A DNA stretch of 64,000 nucleotides. Origin: Alteromonadaceae bacterium Bs31 (GTDB lineage Bacteria > Pseudomonadota > Gammaproteobacteria > Pseudomonadales > Cellvibrionaceae). Every line of letters begins with the position of its first letter. Position 1 is the first letter of the stretch. The DNA is taken from positions 109,897 to 173,896 of the forward strand of contig FXAI01000005.1 of assembly GCA_900177435.1 (NCBI GenBank). Direction: 5' to 3'. A model generated the notes under the pieces. That model was not told the DNA's origin, searched no databases, and saw nothing but the letters and a program-made list of their open reading frames with translations. Shown one piece after another: positions 24,787-34,259 of this stretch. Made by a program: the position numbers and the translations under genes.

Positions 24787-25515
24787 GTGTGCACTATTTC
24801 CTGGTTTTACGAGCAAGAGGCTTATCATATTTTTTTTAACCGGGATGAGCAGAGATCTCGCAGCAAGGCTGTGCCTCCCACAATATTTAACGACGCTGGT
24901 GTGGAATATTTGGCACCAACAGACCCTCAAGGTGGTGGTACCTGGCTAAGTAGTAATAGTTTTGGTTTAAGTTTGGCTTTGCTTAATTTTTATCAGGGGC
25001 GCTTACCTAAGGGCAAACTTCACTCCCGCGGCCAGATTGTTAAGGCCTTGGCGAGCTGTGCTAGTTATCGGGAAGTAGCTCAGCGTTGTAACTCCTTGCC
25101 TTTACAAAAATATGCTCCTTTTTCCTTGTTGGTTTTTGATCCTGCACAGAATTTAAATGACGCTCCCATGCTGAGGTGGGATGGCCGGGAGTTGGACTGC
25201 GCTATACAGTCAAGCCCATTAATATCTTCTGCCAAATTGTTTGATGAGGTTGTGACGTCGCGCTTGAGCCTGTTTAAAAGCCATTGTATGGACGGGAAAG
25301 TAAACTCCGTTGAGGATTTTTACCGACTTCATAAAGGCCACGCAGGTGGCCAAGGGAATGCCCACAGCATCTGTATGCACAGGGAAGATGCTCAAACCGT
25401 GAGCCTCTCGCATATTTATGTGAACCTGAAAAATAAACAAAGCAACTTCCGTTACTGGGATGGTGCTCCTTGCACTATTGATACACCGCAAAGCTACCAA
25501 CTGGCGCTGCTATAA
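24787..25515 (+). CDS. NRDE (TANGO2-like) family protein
   Basis: A 242-residue protein of the NRDE/TANGO2 family. The defining MC start (a possible Ntn-type cysteine at position 2) and the FNRDEQRSR motif are both visible, followed by PTDPQGGGTWLSSNSFGLSL. TANGO2 proteins are linked to haem trafficking and lipid metabolism in eukaryotes; bacterial roles are poorly known. The start is a GTG at 24787, fixed by the Met-Cys-Thr opening. It lies 22 bases after the DinB-like gene and ends with a six-base overlap with the convergent pterin-synthase-like gene. Confidence 0.8.
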   Translation: MCTISWFYEQEAYHIFFNRDEQRSRSKAVPPTIFNDAGVEYLAPTDPQGGGTWLSSNSFGLSLALLNFYQGRLPKGKLHSRGQIVKALASCASYREVAQRCNSLPLQKYAPFSLLVFDPAQNLNDAPMLRWDGRELDCAIQSSPLISSAKLFDEVVTSRLSLFKSHCMDGKVNSVEDFYRLHKGHAGGQGNAHSICMHREDAQTVSLSHIYVNLKNKQSNFRYWDGAPCTIDTPQSYQLALL

Positions 25516-26361
25516 CTCTGCTATTGCCCCCTTACCCAGGCCCTCGTAGGCTTTTACCCTTATAGCTTCGCTGGGGTAGGTTTTTTTCATCTGCTGCGCA
25601 ATGTGCTGGGCGATAAATTCCACCGTTGAATCTGTCTCTATTAAATAGCAGCGTTGTTTAGGAATAGACAGAGAAAAGCTTCCCTGTCGGGATTCATAGG
25701 AGAATGCATAGTTATCGGGATCAAAGGCCGATTCTGAGTAAGTGCAAATATCCTCGCGGCTAGCGATATAAATATCCTTCCATTGTTGAGCCCAAAGGGC
25801 CATATCCTCTGTGCTTAATATTCCGTTGCGCCAAATCTCTATTTTTGAACGATGGCCGTGTGCTATGCGCTGACAATTGCCACTGTGCTTTTTCAGACCG
25901 TGGCTGTAGTGATAAAACGGTCCCGGAATATTTTCTGGTGTAAAGGAAAGAGTGAGAGAATGAACTGATTCCGGAAAGTGCTGTTGCAGTTTTTCAATAC
26001 ACCAACTCGCTACAGTCTGCTTATTAACCTGCTCATTTTGGATAAGAGTAATGGCTTGCTCCGGCGCGCCACATTTAAGGATGTTGCCATCGGCCAGATG
26101 CCAGTTAATTCCGTACTGTCCGTTTTCAGTTTGTAGCTGCAGTTGGGGGGCATGCTCTGGTATCAGCAGGCAGTGGTCCAAATGTTTATCCAGCCATTCC
26201 CGCAGCTGCTTTTTTACGATGCCAAAGTCGCACACCATGCCTTGATCATCCAAGTTGCCATCGAGTTCGACGCTGGCTAACCAGGTTTCTCCAACTATTC
26301 CGCGCTCGTGGTCCAGGTAACTAAAATCTACATTGCAAAGGTTGTCGACGAATAGTTTCAT
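25510..26361 (-). CDS. Two-domain 6-carboxytetrahydropterin synthase (QueD)-like protein
   Basis: A 283-residue protein about twice the usual QueD length. The second half carries the QueD catalytic and zinc motif CQRIAHGHRSKIEIW (Cys at about 163, His at about 168 and 170) and a late glutamate in KAYEGLGKGA. The first half has the other QueD hallmark, GMVCDFGIVKKQL and WLDKHLDHCLL, but no HGH. So the protein looks like tandem T-fold domains with active-site elements split between them. It may act in queuosine or pterin synthesis; queF lies 9 kb away. It converges on the NRDE gene and is divergent from the NIF3-like gene. Confidence 0.75.
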   Translation of the reverse strand: MKLFVDNLCNVDFSYLDHERGIVGETWLASVELDGNLDDQGMVCDFGIVKKQLREWLDKHLDHCLLIPEHAPQLQLQTENGQYGINWHLADGNILKCGAPEQAITLIQNEQVNKQTVASWCIEKLQQHFPESVHSLTLSFTPENIPGPFYHYSHGLKKHSGNCQRIAHGHRSKIEIWRNGILSTEDMALWAQQWKDIYIASREDICTYSESAFDPDNYAFSYESRQGSFSLSIPKQRCYLIETDSTVEFIAQHIAQQMKKTYPSEAIRVKAYEGLGKGAIAEL

Positions 26362-26436
26362 GTTGTGGGATTTGAATAGACAGACTAATGAGGGATCGCT
26401 ATGTTACACCCTTCGAGAAGCGGAAGGAAAATTACG

Positions 26437-26754
26437 ATGGCACTTTATCAACTGGTTTTTTATGTCCCTAAATCTCATGTGGATGAAGTGAAGCAGGCAG
26501 TGTTTAACGTTGGAGCGGGCAAGATTGGTGATTACGATAGCTGTTGCTGGCAAGTGGAGGGTTCTGGGCAGTTCAGGCCGCTTAAGGGCAGTAAGCCGTA
26601 TATTGGTACGCTGGGCGAGGTAGAAAAAGTGCCGGAATTTCGCATTGAACTGGTGCTAGAACAAGACTTACTAGAGGAGGCTGTTGCGGCCTTAAAGTCG
26701 GCTCACCCTTATGAGGAGCCGGCTTATTCAGCTTGGCCGCTTTCAGCGTGCTAA
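26437..26754 (+). CDS. NIF3-like / CutA-fold small protein
   Basis: A 105-residue protein matching the inserted YqfO/CutA-like domain of NIF3 proteins, here standing alone. The signatures are YQLVFYVPKSHVDEVKQAVF at the start, GAGKIGDYDSCCWQVEGSGQ, FRPLKGSKPYIG and the C-terminal HPYEEPAYSAWPL. Its biochemical role is unknown. The frame extends back to 26401, but the ATG at 26437 opens the conserved sequence and has an AAGGA site upstream. It overlaps the convergent DUF3135 gene by four bases. Confidence 0.8.
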   Translation: MALYQLVFYVPKSHVDEVKQAVFNVGAGKIGDYDSCCWQVEGSGQFRPLKGSKPYIGTLGEVEKVPEFRIELVLEQDLLEEAVAALKSAHPYEEPAYSAWPLSAC

Positions 26755-27089
26755 CTTACAGCCATAGGGAAGGGGATTACTCGGCCCCTATCTGCCTGAG
26801 CAGAAGTTTCTACTGGAGCGCTTTCTTCAGTGAGGCCGTTGAGAACGTGATGCAAGCGCGATACCGAGTCGTGCATCATTTTCGAGATTGCAACACAGGC
26901 ACTGATGGGTGAGCTGTGCAGGCGGCGCTGGCAATCAATTTGAAATTGCAGCCCACGCAGGCGACGTTGTATGTCTTCAGGTGCGCTGGCAATAAGGGCG
27001 TCAACTTCTTTTTGACGGAATTGCTCTAACGCATCTGGGTGGGTTTCAGCCATTTTACTCAGCTGGTCGAAACTCGGCCATTTGTTCAT
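26751..27089 (-). CDS. DUF3135 family protein
   Basis: A 112-residue soluble helical protein matching the DUF3135 pattern: WPSFDQLSKMAETHPDALEQ, RQKEVDALIASAPEDIQRRL and RGLQFQIDCQRRLH. The C-terminal tail ends in VIPFPMAV. No function is established. It converges on the NIF3-like gene with a four-base overlap. Confidence 0.7.
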   Translation of the reverse strand: MNKWPSFDQLSKMAETHPDALEQFRQKEVDALIASAPEDIQRRLRGLQFQIDCQRRLHSSPISACVAISKMMHDSVSRLHHVLNGLTEESAPVETSAQADRGRVIPFPMAVS

Positions 27090-27507
27090 TTTCTCTGCCT
27101 CTTACGGATAAAAACATAAGTACTTCTTGGCAGTGCTACGAGATCGCGCCCCCAGCGACAACCTCTTACACCCCCCCAACTTAAAACTCATACTGCTTTA
27201 AGACTTTTTACAGGCCACCCTGTATGAAAAACATGCTATCAAACTTCATTACGCTATGTGTATGCTGTTATCTATACTTAATAGTTATATGCGCATATCA
27301 CGGGGCTCGCAGGCGAATTTTGCTGATCCAGTGAAAAGCGCGCATATTTACATCATGCTTAAGCTCTTGATTTATTAGTACTTTTTGTCAGCTTGGCATC
27401 TAGTACTTCTTTGGTGCCTGGTTCATGGCAGGCTAATACTTAGGTTGATCTGGCTCTTGTGGCACAGTGGAATGCACGAACTGTACATCGTGCTAGGATA
27501 GGCTCCT
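27090..27507. other. Intergenic region upstream of the Nudix gene
   Basis: These 418 bases hold no credible gene. Seen are a run of seven C at 27171-27177 and A/T-rich stretches with no clean -35/-10 pair at standard spacing. It is presumably a divergent promoter region between the DUF3135 gene and the Nudix gene. Confidence 0.4.
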
Positions 27508-28071
27508 ATGTCTGAAGAATTCCTCAATCAAGCGGCTGTTTTGCTGGCCATCTCAAAGCGTGCAGACGGCGCTGAGCAAATATTGCTTACGCTGAGGGCT
27601 GAGCACCTGGCAAGTCATAGTGGGGAGGTTTGTTTTCCCGGAGGAATGTGGGAAAAGGAAGATCCTGACCTATGTACCACTGCCTTGCGCGAGGCCAATG
27701 AAGAGGTGGGCTTAAACCCATCTGCGGTGGAGGTCTTTGCGGAGTTAAAGCCTAGCTATACTGGTGCGGGAACACGGGTTACGCCCTTTGTGGGACGGGT
27801 TTGCGCTAGCCAGAGTTTATACGCGAATCCCGCTGAACTTCAGGATTTGTTTTGGCTGCCTCTTGAGGTGCTGAGATCCGATTTACGAGTTCGTACTGAT
27901 ATATTCAAGATGGGCGGCGCTGAGTATTGGGCGCCGGTGTATGAATACGCCGGTTATACAATCTGGGGGTTTACGGCGCGGGTTCTGGTTGAATTTATGG
28001 CGAGGGAATATGGCCTTGTATTACAGCGCAGGCACCACAGCGCACCCGAGGTTTTATTTAAGAAAAGTTAA
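27508..28071 (+). CDS. Nudix hydrolase, CoA pyrophosphatase (NudL) type
   Basis: A 187-residue Nudix enzyme predicted to split coenzyme A derivatives into 4'-phosphopantetheine and ADP. The CoA-specific motif is visible (ILLTLRAEHLASHSGEVCFP), running directly into a Nudix box GGMWEKED...TALREANEEVGL with the metal-binding glutamates. The C-terminus includes IWGFTARVLVEFMARE, typical of NudL. The gene converges on the CorC-family gene. Confidence 0.87.
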   Translation: MSEEFLNQAAVLLAISKRADGAEQILLTLRAEHLASHSGEVCFPGGMWEKEDPDLCTTALREANEEVGLNPSAVEVFAELKPSYTGAGTRVTPFVGRVCASQSLYANPAELQDLFWLPLEVLRSDLRVRTDIFKMGGAEYWAPVYEYAGYTIWGFTARVLVEFMAREYGLVLQRRHHSAPEVLFKKS

Positions 28072-28122
28072 ACAAAGGTCAGTTGGGTGACTAAAACTTT
28101 GCCGGTGGCAGCAATATACGGC

Positions 28123-29397
28123 CTAGGCTTTAAATTCTTTGATCTTGGCCCGGTCGATTCGGGTTTCACTAAATTCCACGATTTCAAAGCGGTAGTTTCC
28201 TATTTGAAAACTCACGCAGGCGTCGGGGATGTTTTCCAGATACTCAACGATAATGCCATTGATCGTTTTTGGACCATCAGTGGGCAGAAGCCAGCCCAGG
28301 TTCCGGTTAACGTCACGCACGAACTCTGAGGCATCCATTAAATACCAGTCTTCTTCGCACTCGGTAATACCTTCTTCAGCATCTTCTGCGGCGTCAGTGG
28401 TAAAGTCGCCAACAATTTCTTCCAGCAAATCTACCAGTGTGGCAATACCCTGCACGTCGCCGTATTCATCAACCACAATACCCATGCTTTGTTTTTGCTT
28501 CTGGAAGTTCATCAGCTGGGTTGGCAGTGGATTGGATTCCGGGATGAAATAAGGGGCGTCCATATGTTCCCGAATATCACTGTGGCTAACTTCGTGGTCG
28601 TTGCCGGCCATGAATCGCGGCACTTTGCGAAGATGTAGAATGCCGACGATTTTATTAATGTCACCTTCATAAACTGGCAGGCGAGTGTAGTCGGAGGCGC
28701 GGATAGCTTTAAGGATGTCGACGATATCATCTTCCAGGTCTATACCTTCTACCTCGTTGCGCGGCACCATAATGTCTTCAACGGTGGCTTTTTCAAGGTC
28801 CAGTACATTTAACAGCATGCCTTGGTGTTGATCAGGTATTAATTCTCCCGCTTCATCCACCACTGTGCGCAGTTCTTCCATTCGCAGATGGTCAGCTTGT
28901 TTAGCTTTAGATGGGTCCATTCCCAGCAAACGTGCGATGCCGTTGGATATGGTATTAACCAGCCAGACCACCGGGTAAAGAAGGGTCAGCAAGGGGGTGA
29001 GCACCATGCTGGCAGGGAATGCAATTTTTTCCGGGTAAACTGCGGCAACGGATTTGGGCGTTACTTCCGCAAATATCAGAATCACAATGGTTAGTGCCAC
29101 CGGCAGCACAAAAACAGTGGCCCATTCGCCAAACAAGTGAGTGGTGACAGTACCCGCGATGAGTGTTGCGAGAATGTTTACCAGGTTATTGCCAATCAGG
29201 ATTACGCCTATAAGGCGATCCGGGCGTTCCAGTAGTTTTGCTGCACGAGTCGCGCCCTTGTGCTTCTTCTTTACCAGATGGCGCAAACGATAGCGGTTGA
29301 GCGAAAGCATTCCGGTTTCTGAGCTGGAGAAAAAGCCTGACAATAAAATGAGAATGACCAAGGATCCAATAAGGAGGTCAACGGGGAAGGTGTCCAA
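28123..29397 (-). CDS. HlyC/CorC (CNNM) family transporter
   Basis: A 424-residue inner-membrane protein with the CNNM transmembrane domain (residues about 1-180, including GFFSSSETGMLSLNRYRLRH and LIGNNLVNILATLIAGTV), a CBS-domain pair (about 205-330) and a C-terminal CorC_HlyC domain (about 345-424). Family members are linked to Mg2+ or Co2+ export; the ion here is inferred. The start at 29397 is 70 bases from the preceding ypjD-like gene on the same strand. Similar CorC-YpjD pairs next to ffh occur widely in gammaproteobacteria. Confidence 0.87.
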   Translation of the reverse strand: MDTFPVDLLIGSLVILILLSGFFSSSETGMLSLNRYRLRHLVKKKHKGATRAAKLLERPDRLIGVILIGNNLVNILATLIAGTVTTHLFGEWATVFVLPVALTIVILIFAEVTPKSVAAVYPEKIAFPASMVLTPLLTLLYPVVWLVNTISNGIARLLGMDPSKAKQADHLRMEELRTVVDEAGELIPDQHQGMLLNVLDLEKATVEDIMVPRNEVEGIDLEDDIVDILKAIRASDYTRLPVYEGDINKIVGILHLRKVPRFMAGNDHEVSHSDIREHMDAPYFIPESNPLPTQLMNFQKQKQSMGIVVDEYGDVQGIATLVDLLEEIVGDFTTDAAEDAEEGITECEEDWYLMDASEFVRDVNRNLGWLLPTDGPKTINGIIVEYLENIPDACVSFQIGNYRFEIVEFSETRIDRAKIKEFKA

Positions 29398-29469
29398 GAA
29401 AAGTTAGCCTGTTTAATCGTTGAAAGCTTATCTTGAACGAGTTTAGCTGGGCATTCAAGGTTTCCACGC

Positions 29470-30258
29470 TCACACGCGGTCCAGAATAATCTCCAGTACC
29501 AGCTTACTGCCAAAGTAAGCCAGCATTAGCGCCGCAAAACCTCCGAGCGTCCAGCGGATGGCAGCAGCGCCACGCCAGCCCAAAGTGTGTCTTCCCCAGA
29601 GCAACATGGCATAAATCAGCCAGGAAAGTACCGAAAATACGGCTTTATGAGAAACATGCTGTTCGGCGAAGCTATAGGTAAATAAGAAGCCGGTAATAAT
29701 AGAAAGTGTGAGCAAAATCTCACCGGCCCACACTAGCTCAAACAGCAGGGTTTCCATCGTCTGCAGCGGTGGCAGCAGGCCCATCACGCCTCTCAGGTGC
29801 TTATGTTTCAGCTGGTAGTTCTGGTACGCCAGTAATAGCGCCTGCAAACTGGCGATGGTAAGCAGGCTGTAGGCGAGCAAAGACAAGAGAATATGGCTGA
29901 TGGTTGCTAAGGCCAGCGGTTGGCTGGTGCGGGTTTGTAAATCCATGCTAGCCAGCAGTAGCGACAGGACTGATAGTGGTAGCAGAAATAGAAAGAGGTT
30001 GTGCAGTGGTTTGCGTATGCTGCTTAGCAATACAACAAGGTTGATTACAGCAAAAAACAGCGAAGGCACTTTAAAAAAGCCGAACTGATAACCTGAATCC
30101 GAGAGGATGGAGTGATAGGCGGCAATAAAATGAAAAAGGTTACCGAAAGCGATAAACGCGAGCAGGCGCTCGGTGCGCATAGTCTCTCGCCGTACTGTGG
30201 TATGCAGCAAAAAAGCCCATGCAGCGAGATAAATAGTAATTGTTATTGCGCTGAACAT
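29470..30258 (-). CDS. YpjD-like inner-membrane protein (CcsA/cytochrome c assembly fold)
   Basis: A 262-residue integral membrane protein with about eight hydrophobic helices. It matches the CcsA/CcmC-like cytochrome c assembly fold used by YpjD proteins: PSLFFAVINLVVLLSSIRKP, a long mid-protein helix pair, and ILLTLSIITGFLFTYSFAEQ. The haem-binding Trp-rich loop of true CcmC proteins is not evident, so a cytochrome role is doubtful. A longer reading from a TTG at 30273 is possible, but the ATG at 30258 has GGAAAAG upstream. It is divergent from ffh. Confidence 0.75.
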   Translation of the reverse strand: MFSAITITIYLAAWAFLLHTTVRRETMRTERLLAFIAFGNLFHFIAAYHSILSDSGYQFGFFKVPSLFFAVINLVVLLSSIRKPLHNLFLFLLPLSVLSLLLASMDLQTRTSQPLALATISHILLSLLAYSLLTIASLQALLLAYQNYQLKHKHLRGVMGLLPPLQTMETLLFELVWAGEILLTLSIITGFLFTYSFAEQHVSHKAVFSVLSWLIYAMLLWGRHTLGWRGAAAIRWTLGGFAALMLAYFGSKLVLEIILDRV

Positions 30259-30420
30259 ATGATTCTTTTCCAAGTCAGTTTGGCACTATAGCTATTGCTG
30301 CACCATGCTGCCAGTTCTGAAGAGTCGAATTTGTGGCGAACACCCATTATACTTGCTGCCCGCTAAAACGGCGGGCTGTTTTGCAGCCAAACACAATCAC
30401 CCAAAACAAAGTTCTGAAGC

Positions 30421-31827
30421 ATGTTTGAAACTCTATCGGATCGCTTAACGCGCTCGCTCAAAAAAATCAGCGGAAAGTCGCGCCTCAATCACGACAATAT
30501 ACAGGAAGCATTGCGCGATGTGCGTAAAGCCCTGTTAGAGGCCGATGTTGCCTTGCCTGTTGTCAAAGAATTCACCCAGCACGTACGTAAGAGAGCCCAG
30601 GGGCAGGAAGTGTCACGCGCGCTTAATCCCGGCCAGCAGTTTCTCAAGATTGTTGAGGCCGAGCTTGTACAGCTTATGGGTGAAGCAAATGAAAAGTTAA
30701 ACCTTGCAGCCAAGCCTCCTGCGGTGGTGCTCATGGCTGGTCTCCAGGGGGCGGGTAAAACCACTACCGTGGCTAAGTTAGGCCGATTCCTGAGAGAGAA
30801 AGAAAAGAAAAAAGTGATGGTTGTGAGTGCCGACGTCTATCGTCCTGCGGCTATCAAGCAATTGGAGACCCTCGCTGGAGAAGTGGAGGTTGAATTCTTC
30901 CCTTCAAGCTCCGAGCAAAAGCCTGTTGATATTGCCAAGAGCGCTCTGAGTCATGCGAAAAAGAACCATATGGATGTGCTGCTGGTGGATACCGCTGGTC
31001 GCATGCACATAGATGAAGAGTTGATGGGGGAAATACAGGGGCTACACAAAGCTCTGAACCCTGTGGAAACTCTGTTCGTTATTGACTCCATGATTGGTCA
31101 GGACGCAGTCAATACCGCCAAAGCTTTTAACGATGCTTTGCCATTGACAGGGGTTGTGCTGACCAAAACGGATGGTGATGCTCGCGGCGGTGCTGCGCTT
31201 TCTGTACGCCAGGTTACAGGCAAACCTATCAAGTTTATGGGGGTAGGAGAAAAAACCGAAGCCTTGGAGCCATTCCACCCCGATCGTGTGGCCTCACGAA
31301 TTCTTGGTATGGGCGACATCCTCTCCTTAATTGAGGATGCCGAGCAGAAAATTGATAAAGATAAAGCGGCGAAACTGGCTAAGAAAGTGCAGTCAGGAAA
31401 GCGCTTTGACCTTGAGGACCTTCGCGATCAACTCCAACAGATGCAAAATATGGGTGGTATGACCTCCATGTTGGAGAAGCTGCCAGGTATGGGAAATATG
31501 GCGCAAATGGCTGAACAGGCAAATATGGGCAAGCAGTTCAAGCAGATGGACGCGATTATCAGTTCTATGACGCCTGCTGAGCGAAAAAACCCGGATATCC
31601 TCAATGGATCGCGTAAACGCCGCATCACGGTGGGCTCGGGCACCGAAATTCAGGATCTAAATCGCCTGCTTAAACAGCACAAGCAAATGAGCAAGATGAT
31701 GAAAAAGATGAAAGGTGGCGGCATGCAGAAGATGATGCGAGGCATGGGAGGTATGTTTCCGGGTGGAGGGGCTGGTGGAATGCCGCCAACGGGTGGAGGA
31801 GGCTTGCCCCCCGGTTTTGGACGGTGA
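30421..31827 (+). CDS. ffh: Signal recognition particle protein Ffh
   Basis: GTPase subunit of the SRP (468 residues) that binds 4.5S RNA and delivers nascent membrane proteins to FtsY. The N domain is at about 1-95. The NG domain has the P-loop GLQGAGKTTTVAKL at about residue 107, VDTAGRMHIDEELM (G3) and LTKTDGDARGG (G4). A Met-rich M domain runs from about 325 to 450 (MQNMGGMTSM, MSKMMKKMKGGGMQKMMRGM), followed by a Gly/Pro tail. It is upstream of rpsP in the usual order, but 198 bases apart, so rpsP may have its own promoter. Confidence 0.98.
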   Translation: MFETLSDRLTRSLKKISGKSRLNHDNIQEALRDVRKALLEADVALPVVKEFTQHVRKRAQGQEVSRALNPGQQFLKIVEAELVQLMGEANEKLNLAAKPPAVVLMAGLQGAGKTTTVAKLGRFLREKEKKKVMVVSADVYRPAAIKQLETLAGEVEVEFFPSSSEQKPVDIAKSALSHAKKNHMDVLLVDTAGRMHIDEELMGEIQGLHKALNPVETLFVIDSMIGQDAVNTAKAFNDALPLTGVVLTKTDGDARGGAALSVRQVTGKPIKFMGVGEKTEALEPFHPDRVASRILGMGDILSLIEDAEQKIDKDKAAKLAKKVQSGKRFDLEDLRDQLQQMQNMGGMTSMLEKLPGMGNMAQMAEQANMGKQFKQMDAIISSMTPAERKNPDILNGSRKRRITVGSGTEIQDLNRLLKQHKQMSKMMKKMKGGGMQKMMRGMGGMFPGGGAGGMPPTGGGGLPPGFGR

Positions 31828-32025
31828 TTGCGTAAAAGTATCAGCGGCGGCGCGCCTTTAACAGCGGGGGCGTCAGCGAATAGTGTGGTGGCGCCACATT
31901 TTTTGGCTTATGCCCTCTATACAAGCCAATACCTTTCCATTAAAATACGCCGCCTTTCGCAGGTACCCCCTAAGATCCAGTAAGGCGGTAGCTGTAAACA
32001 AGAATATTTAACAGGAAAGACTTAC

Positions 32026-32307
32026 ATGGTAAGCATTCGATTAGCACGCGGCGGTTCTAAGAAGCGTCCTTTTTACCACGTGACCGTTGCAAACAGTCGT
32101 AACGCACGCAATGGCCGTTTTATTGAGCGTGTTGGTTTTTACAACCCAATTGCTCGTGGTCAGGAAGAGCGCCTTCGTATAGACACCGAGCGCTTGGACT
32201 ACTGGAAAGGTCAGGGTGCACAAATCTCTGATCGTGTTGCCAAGTTGTTGAAAGACTACGCTGAAGCTGCTGCTCCTGAAGCAGCTAGCGAAGAAGCCGC
32301 AGCTTAA
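32026..32307 (+). CDS. rpsP: 30S ribosomal protein S16
   Basis: Ribosomal protein of the 30S body, needed for 16S rRNA folding. The 93-residue protein shows the S16 opening [19 protein letters not shown], then [19 protein letters not shown]. The tail is an Ala/Glu-rich extension beyond the conserved core. AGGAAAG precedes the ATG. First gene of rpsP-rimM-trmD-rplS. Confidence 0.98.
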   Translation: MVSIRLARGGSKKRPFYHVTVANSRNARNGRFIERVGFYNPIARGQEERLRIDTERLDYWKGQGAQISDRVAKLLKDYAEAAAPEAASEEAAA

Positions 32308-32336
32308 TTCGCCCTTAGTAAAGCGAACTTACGCCA

Positions 32337-32876
32337 GTGACAGCCAAGCGTTCAAACCTGATTTCGGTTGGGCGGCTATCTGGCGTTTTTGGTATTAAGG
32401 GCTGGCTAAAGCTGAAGTCCTTTACTGAACCAGAAGAAGGCATTTTTGAATATTCACCGTGGTGGCTAAAGACCCGTCACGGTGTAAAGTCGGTTGAGAT
32501 AGACGCTTATCAACAGCATGCCGGTGGCTTGATTGTTCATATCGTTGGCATTGATGACCGCGATGAAGCAGCCAGCTATACGTTGGTTGATGTAGCCGTT
32601 GAGAAAGCCCAGCTGCCGGAACTGGAAGGTGGAGAGTATTACTGGCATCAGCTCATGGGCCTTAAGGTTGTCAGTGAATACGAGCAACAGAATTTCGACA
32701 TAGGTACTGTTGAGCGTTTGTTGGAAACGGGTGCAAACGATGTGTTAGTCGTTAAAGCCAGTGATACAAGTATCGATGACCGAGAGAGATTGGTGCCTTA
32801 TGTGCCCGAGCAGTATGTGCTCAAGGTAGATTTGGACGCTCAGGAAATTAGGGTTAGTTGGGACCCGGACTTTTGA
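32337..32876 (+). CDS. rimM: Ribosome maturation factor RimM
   Basis: Binds S19 and helps mature the 30S head domain. The 179-residue protein has an N-terminal RimM barrel ([20 protein letters not shown]) and a PRC-barrel domain with [16 protein letters not shown]. It starts with GTG at 32337 and ends with VSWDPDF. It lies 29 bases after rpsP in the conserved order. Confidence 0.95.
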   Translation: MTAKRSNLISVGRLSGVFGIKGWLKLKSFTEPEEGIFEYSPWWLKTRHGVKSVEIDAYQQHAGGLIVHIVGIDDRDEAASYTLVDVAVEKAQLPELEGGEYYWHQLMGLKVVSEYEQQNFDIGTVERLLETGANDVLVVKASDTSIDDRERLVPYVPEQYVLKVDLDAQEIRVSWDPDF

Positions 32877-32889
32877 TCGCGGAGAAACC

Positions 32890-33651
32890 ATGCAGGTAGC
32901 GGTCATTACTCTTTTCCCGGAAATGTTCCGGGCAATCAGCGAAAGCGGAATTACTCGCAGAGCGATTGAGCAAGGTTTGATAAAGCTTATTTATATCAAC
33001 CCAAGAGAGTTTACCAGCGATAAGCACCAGACCGTGGACGATCGCCCCTATGGTGGTGGACCGGGGATGGTGATGAGGGTTGAACCCTTGCAAGGCGCCT
33101 TGAATGCCGCGTGTGAGCGCTTGAGCACTTGCCGGGAAAACGTACGAGTGATTTACCTCTCGCCTCAGGGGCAGGTGCTCACTCGGACGAAAGTTGAGAG
33201 TATTCCGCAGCAGGGCAGTAACATTGTTTTGATTGCTGGTCGCTATGAAGGCATCGACGAGCGTTTTATAGACGCTAATGTTGATGAAGAGGTATCCATT
33301 GGCGACTATGTATTGAGTGGCGGCGAACTGCCTGCAATGGTCCTCTTGGATGCACTTATACGGAAGCTACCCGGTGCGCTGGGGGATAAGCAGAGTGCTG
33401 AGCAAGATTCTTTTGAGCAGGGTTTATTGGATTGCCCCCATTACACCCGACCAGAAGAAATGAATGGTCTACGCGTGCCTGATGTATTGCTTTCGGGAGA
33501 CCATAAACGAATTGAAAACTGGCGTTTGCAGCAGGCTTTGGGCCGAACCTGGGAACGCCGACCTGATTTGTTGAGTAGCAAGCAATTAGCGGCTGACGAA
33601 CAGGCACTATTGAACGCGTATATCGCTGGTCGAGAAGCGCACACCGACTAA
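32890..33651 (+). CDS. trmD: tRNA (guanine37-N1)-methyltransferase TrmD
   Basis: SPOUT-class enzyme that makes m1G37 in tRNAs and so prevents frameshifting. The 253-residue product shows the trefoil-knot motifs [31 protein letters not shown] and [19 protein letters not shown]. The CBS-like start [20 protein letters not shown] is standard. GCGGAGAAACC precedes the ATG. It follows rimM by 13 bases. Confidence 0.97.
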   Translation: MQVAVITLFPEMFRAISESGITRRAIEQGLIKLIYINPREFTSDKHQTVDDRPYGGGPGMVMRVEPLQGALNAACERLSTCRENVRVIYLSPQGQVLTRTKVESIPQQGSNIVLIAGRYEGIDERFIDANVDEEVSIGDYVLSGGELPAMVLLDALIRKLPGALGDKQSAEQDSFEQGLLDCPHYTRPEEMNGLRVPDVLLSGDHKRIENWRLQQALGRTWERRPDLLSSKQLAADEQALLNAYIAGREAHTD

Positions 33652-33708
33652 ATATTAGAGTTTTAACAGATTCTAGCCGAGAGGCTACACAGTAAACAGG
33701 AGCACACC

Positions 33709-34065
33709 ATGAGTTCTAAAAACACAATTATTCAGGAGCTGGAAAATGAGCAGCTCAAGCAAGAGCTTCCCGAATTCGGCCCCGGTGATACCGTGGTTGT
33801 TCAAGTGAAGGTTAAAGAAGGAAACCGCGAGCGTCTTCAGGCTTTTGAAGGTGTCGTCATTGGCAAGCGCAACCGCGGCTTGAACTCAGCCTTCACCGTG
33901 CGCAAAATTTCTCACGGTGTGGGTGTGGAGCGTACTTTTCAGACGCACAGCAAGCAAGTGGATAGCATCGCTGTTAAGCGCCGTGGTGATGTTCGCCAGG
34001 CCAAGCTTTACTACTTGCGTGAGCTTACTGGTAGGGCTGCTCGAATCAAAGAGAAGCTCAACTAA
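33709..34065 (+). CDS. rplS: 50S ribosomal protein L19
   Basis: Large-subunit ribosomal protein at the 30S-50S interface (118 residues). Signatures are [40 protein letters not shown] and a C-terminal [27 protein letters not shown] precedes the ATG. The last gene of the operon, followed by a strong terminator. Confidence 0.98.
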   Translation: MSSKNTIIQELENEQLKQELPEFGPGDTVVVQVKVKEGNRERLQAFEGVVIGKRNRGLNSAFTVRKISHGVGVERTFQTHSKQVDSIAVKRRGDVRQAKLYYLRELTGRAARIKEKLN

Positions 34066-34080
34066 GCGTTATTTGTCACA

Positions 34081-34108
34081 AAAAAGGCGGCTACTGGCCG
34101 CTTTTTTT
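34081..34108 (+). terminator. Rho-independent terminator after rplS
   Basis: The stem AAAAAGGCGGC pairs with GCCGCTTTTT around a short loop and runs into a T7 tract. It ends the rpsP-rimM-trmD-rplS transcript 15 bases after the rplS stop. An A-run on the other side means that it could act on the minus strand too. Confidence 0.88.
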
Positions 34109-34259
34109 GTGCCTGTATGAAAATTTATGGGCGGATCACGAATGTCGCAGGGAACCATGCTAGACTTCCTCGCTCCAAAAGATATGGTGTCGGCCCCCGG
34201 AGGGGGCACGAAAAAACATTAGAAAAATTAGAACAAAAATATGCCCCAACGAGGTTATT

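Noticed and set aside
28087-28329. An 80-codon plus-strand open frame after the Nudix gene
   Set aside because: Most of it is antisense to the CorC-family gene; no conserved motif.
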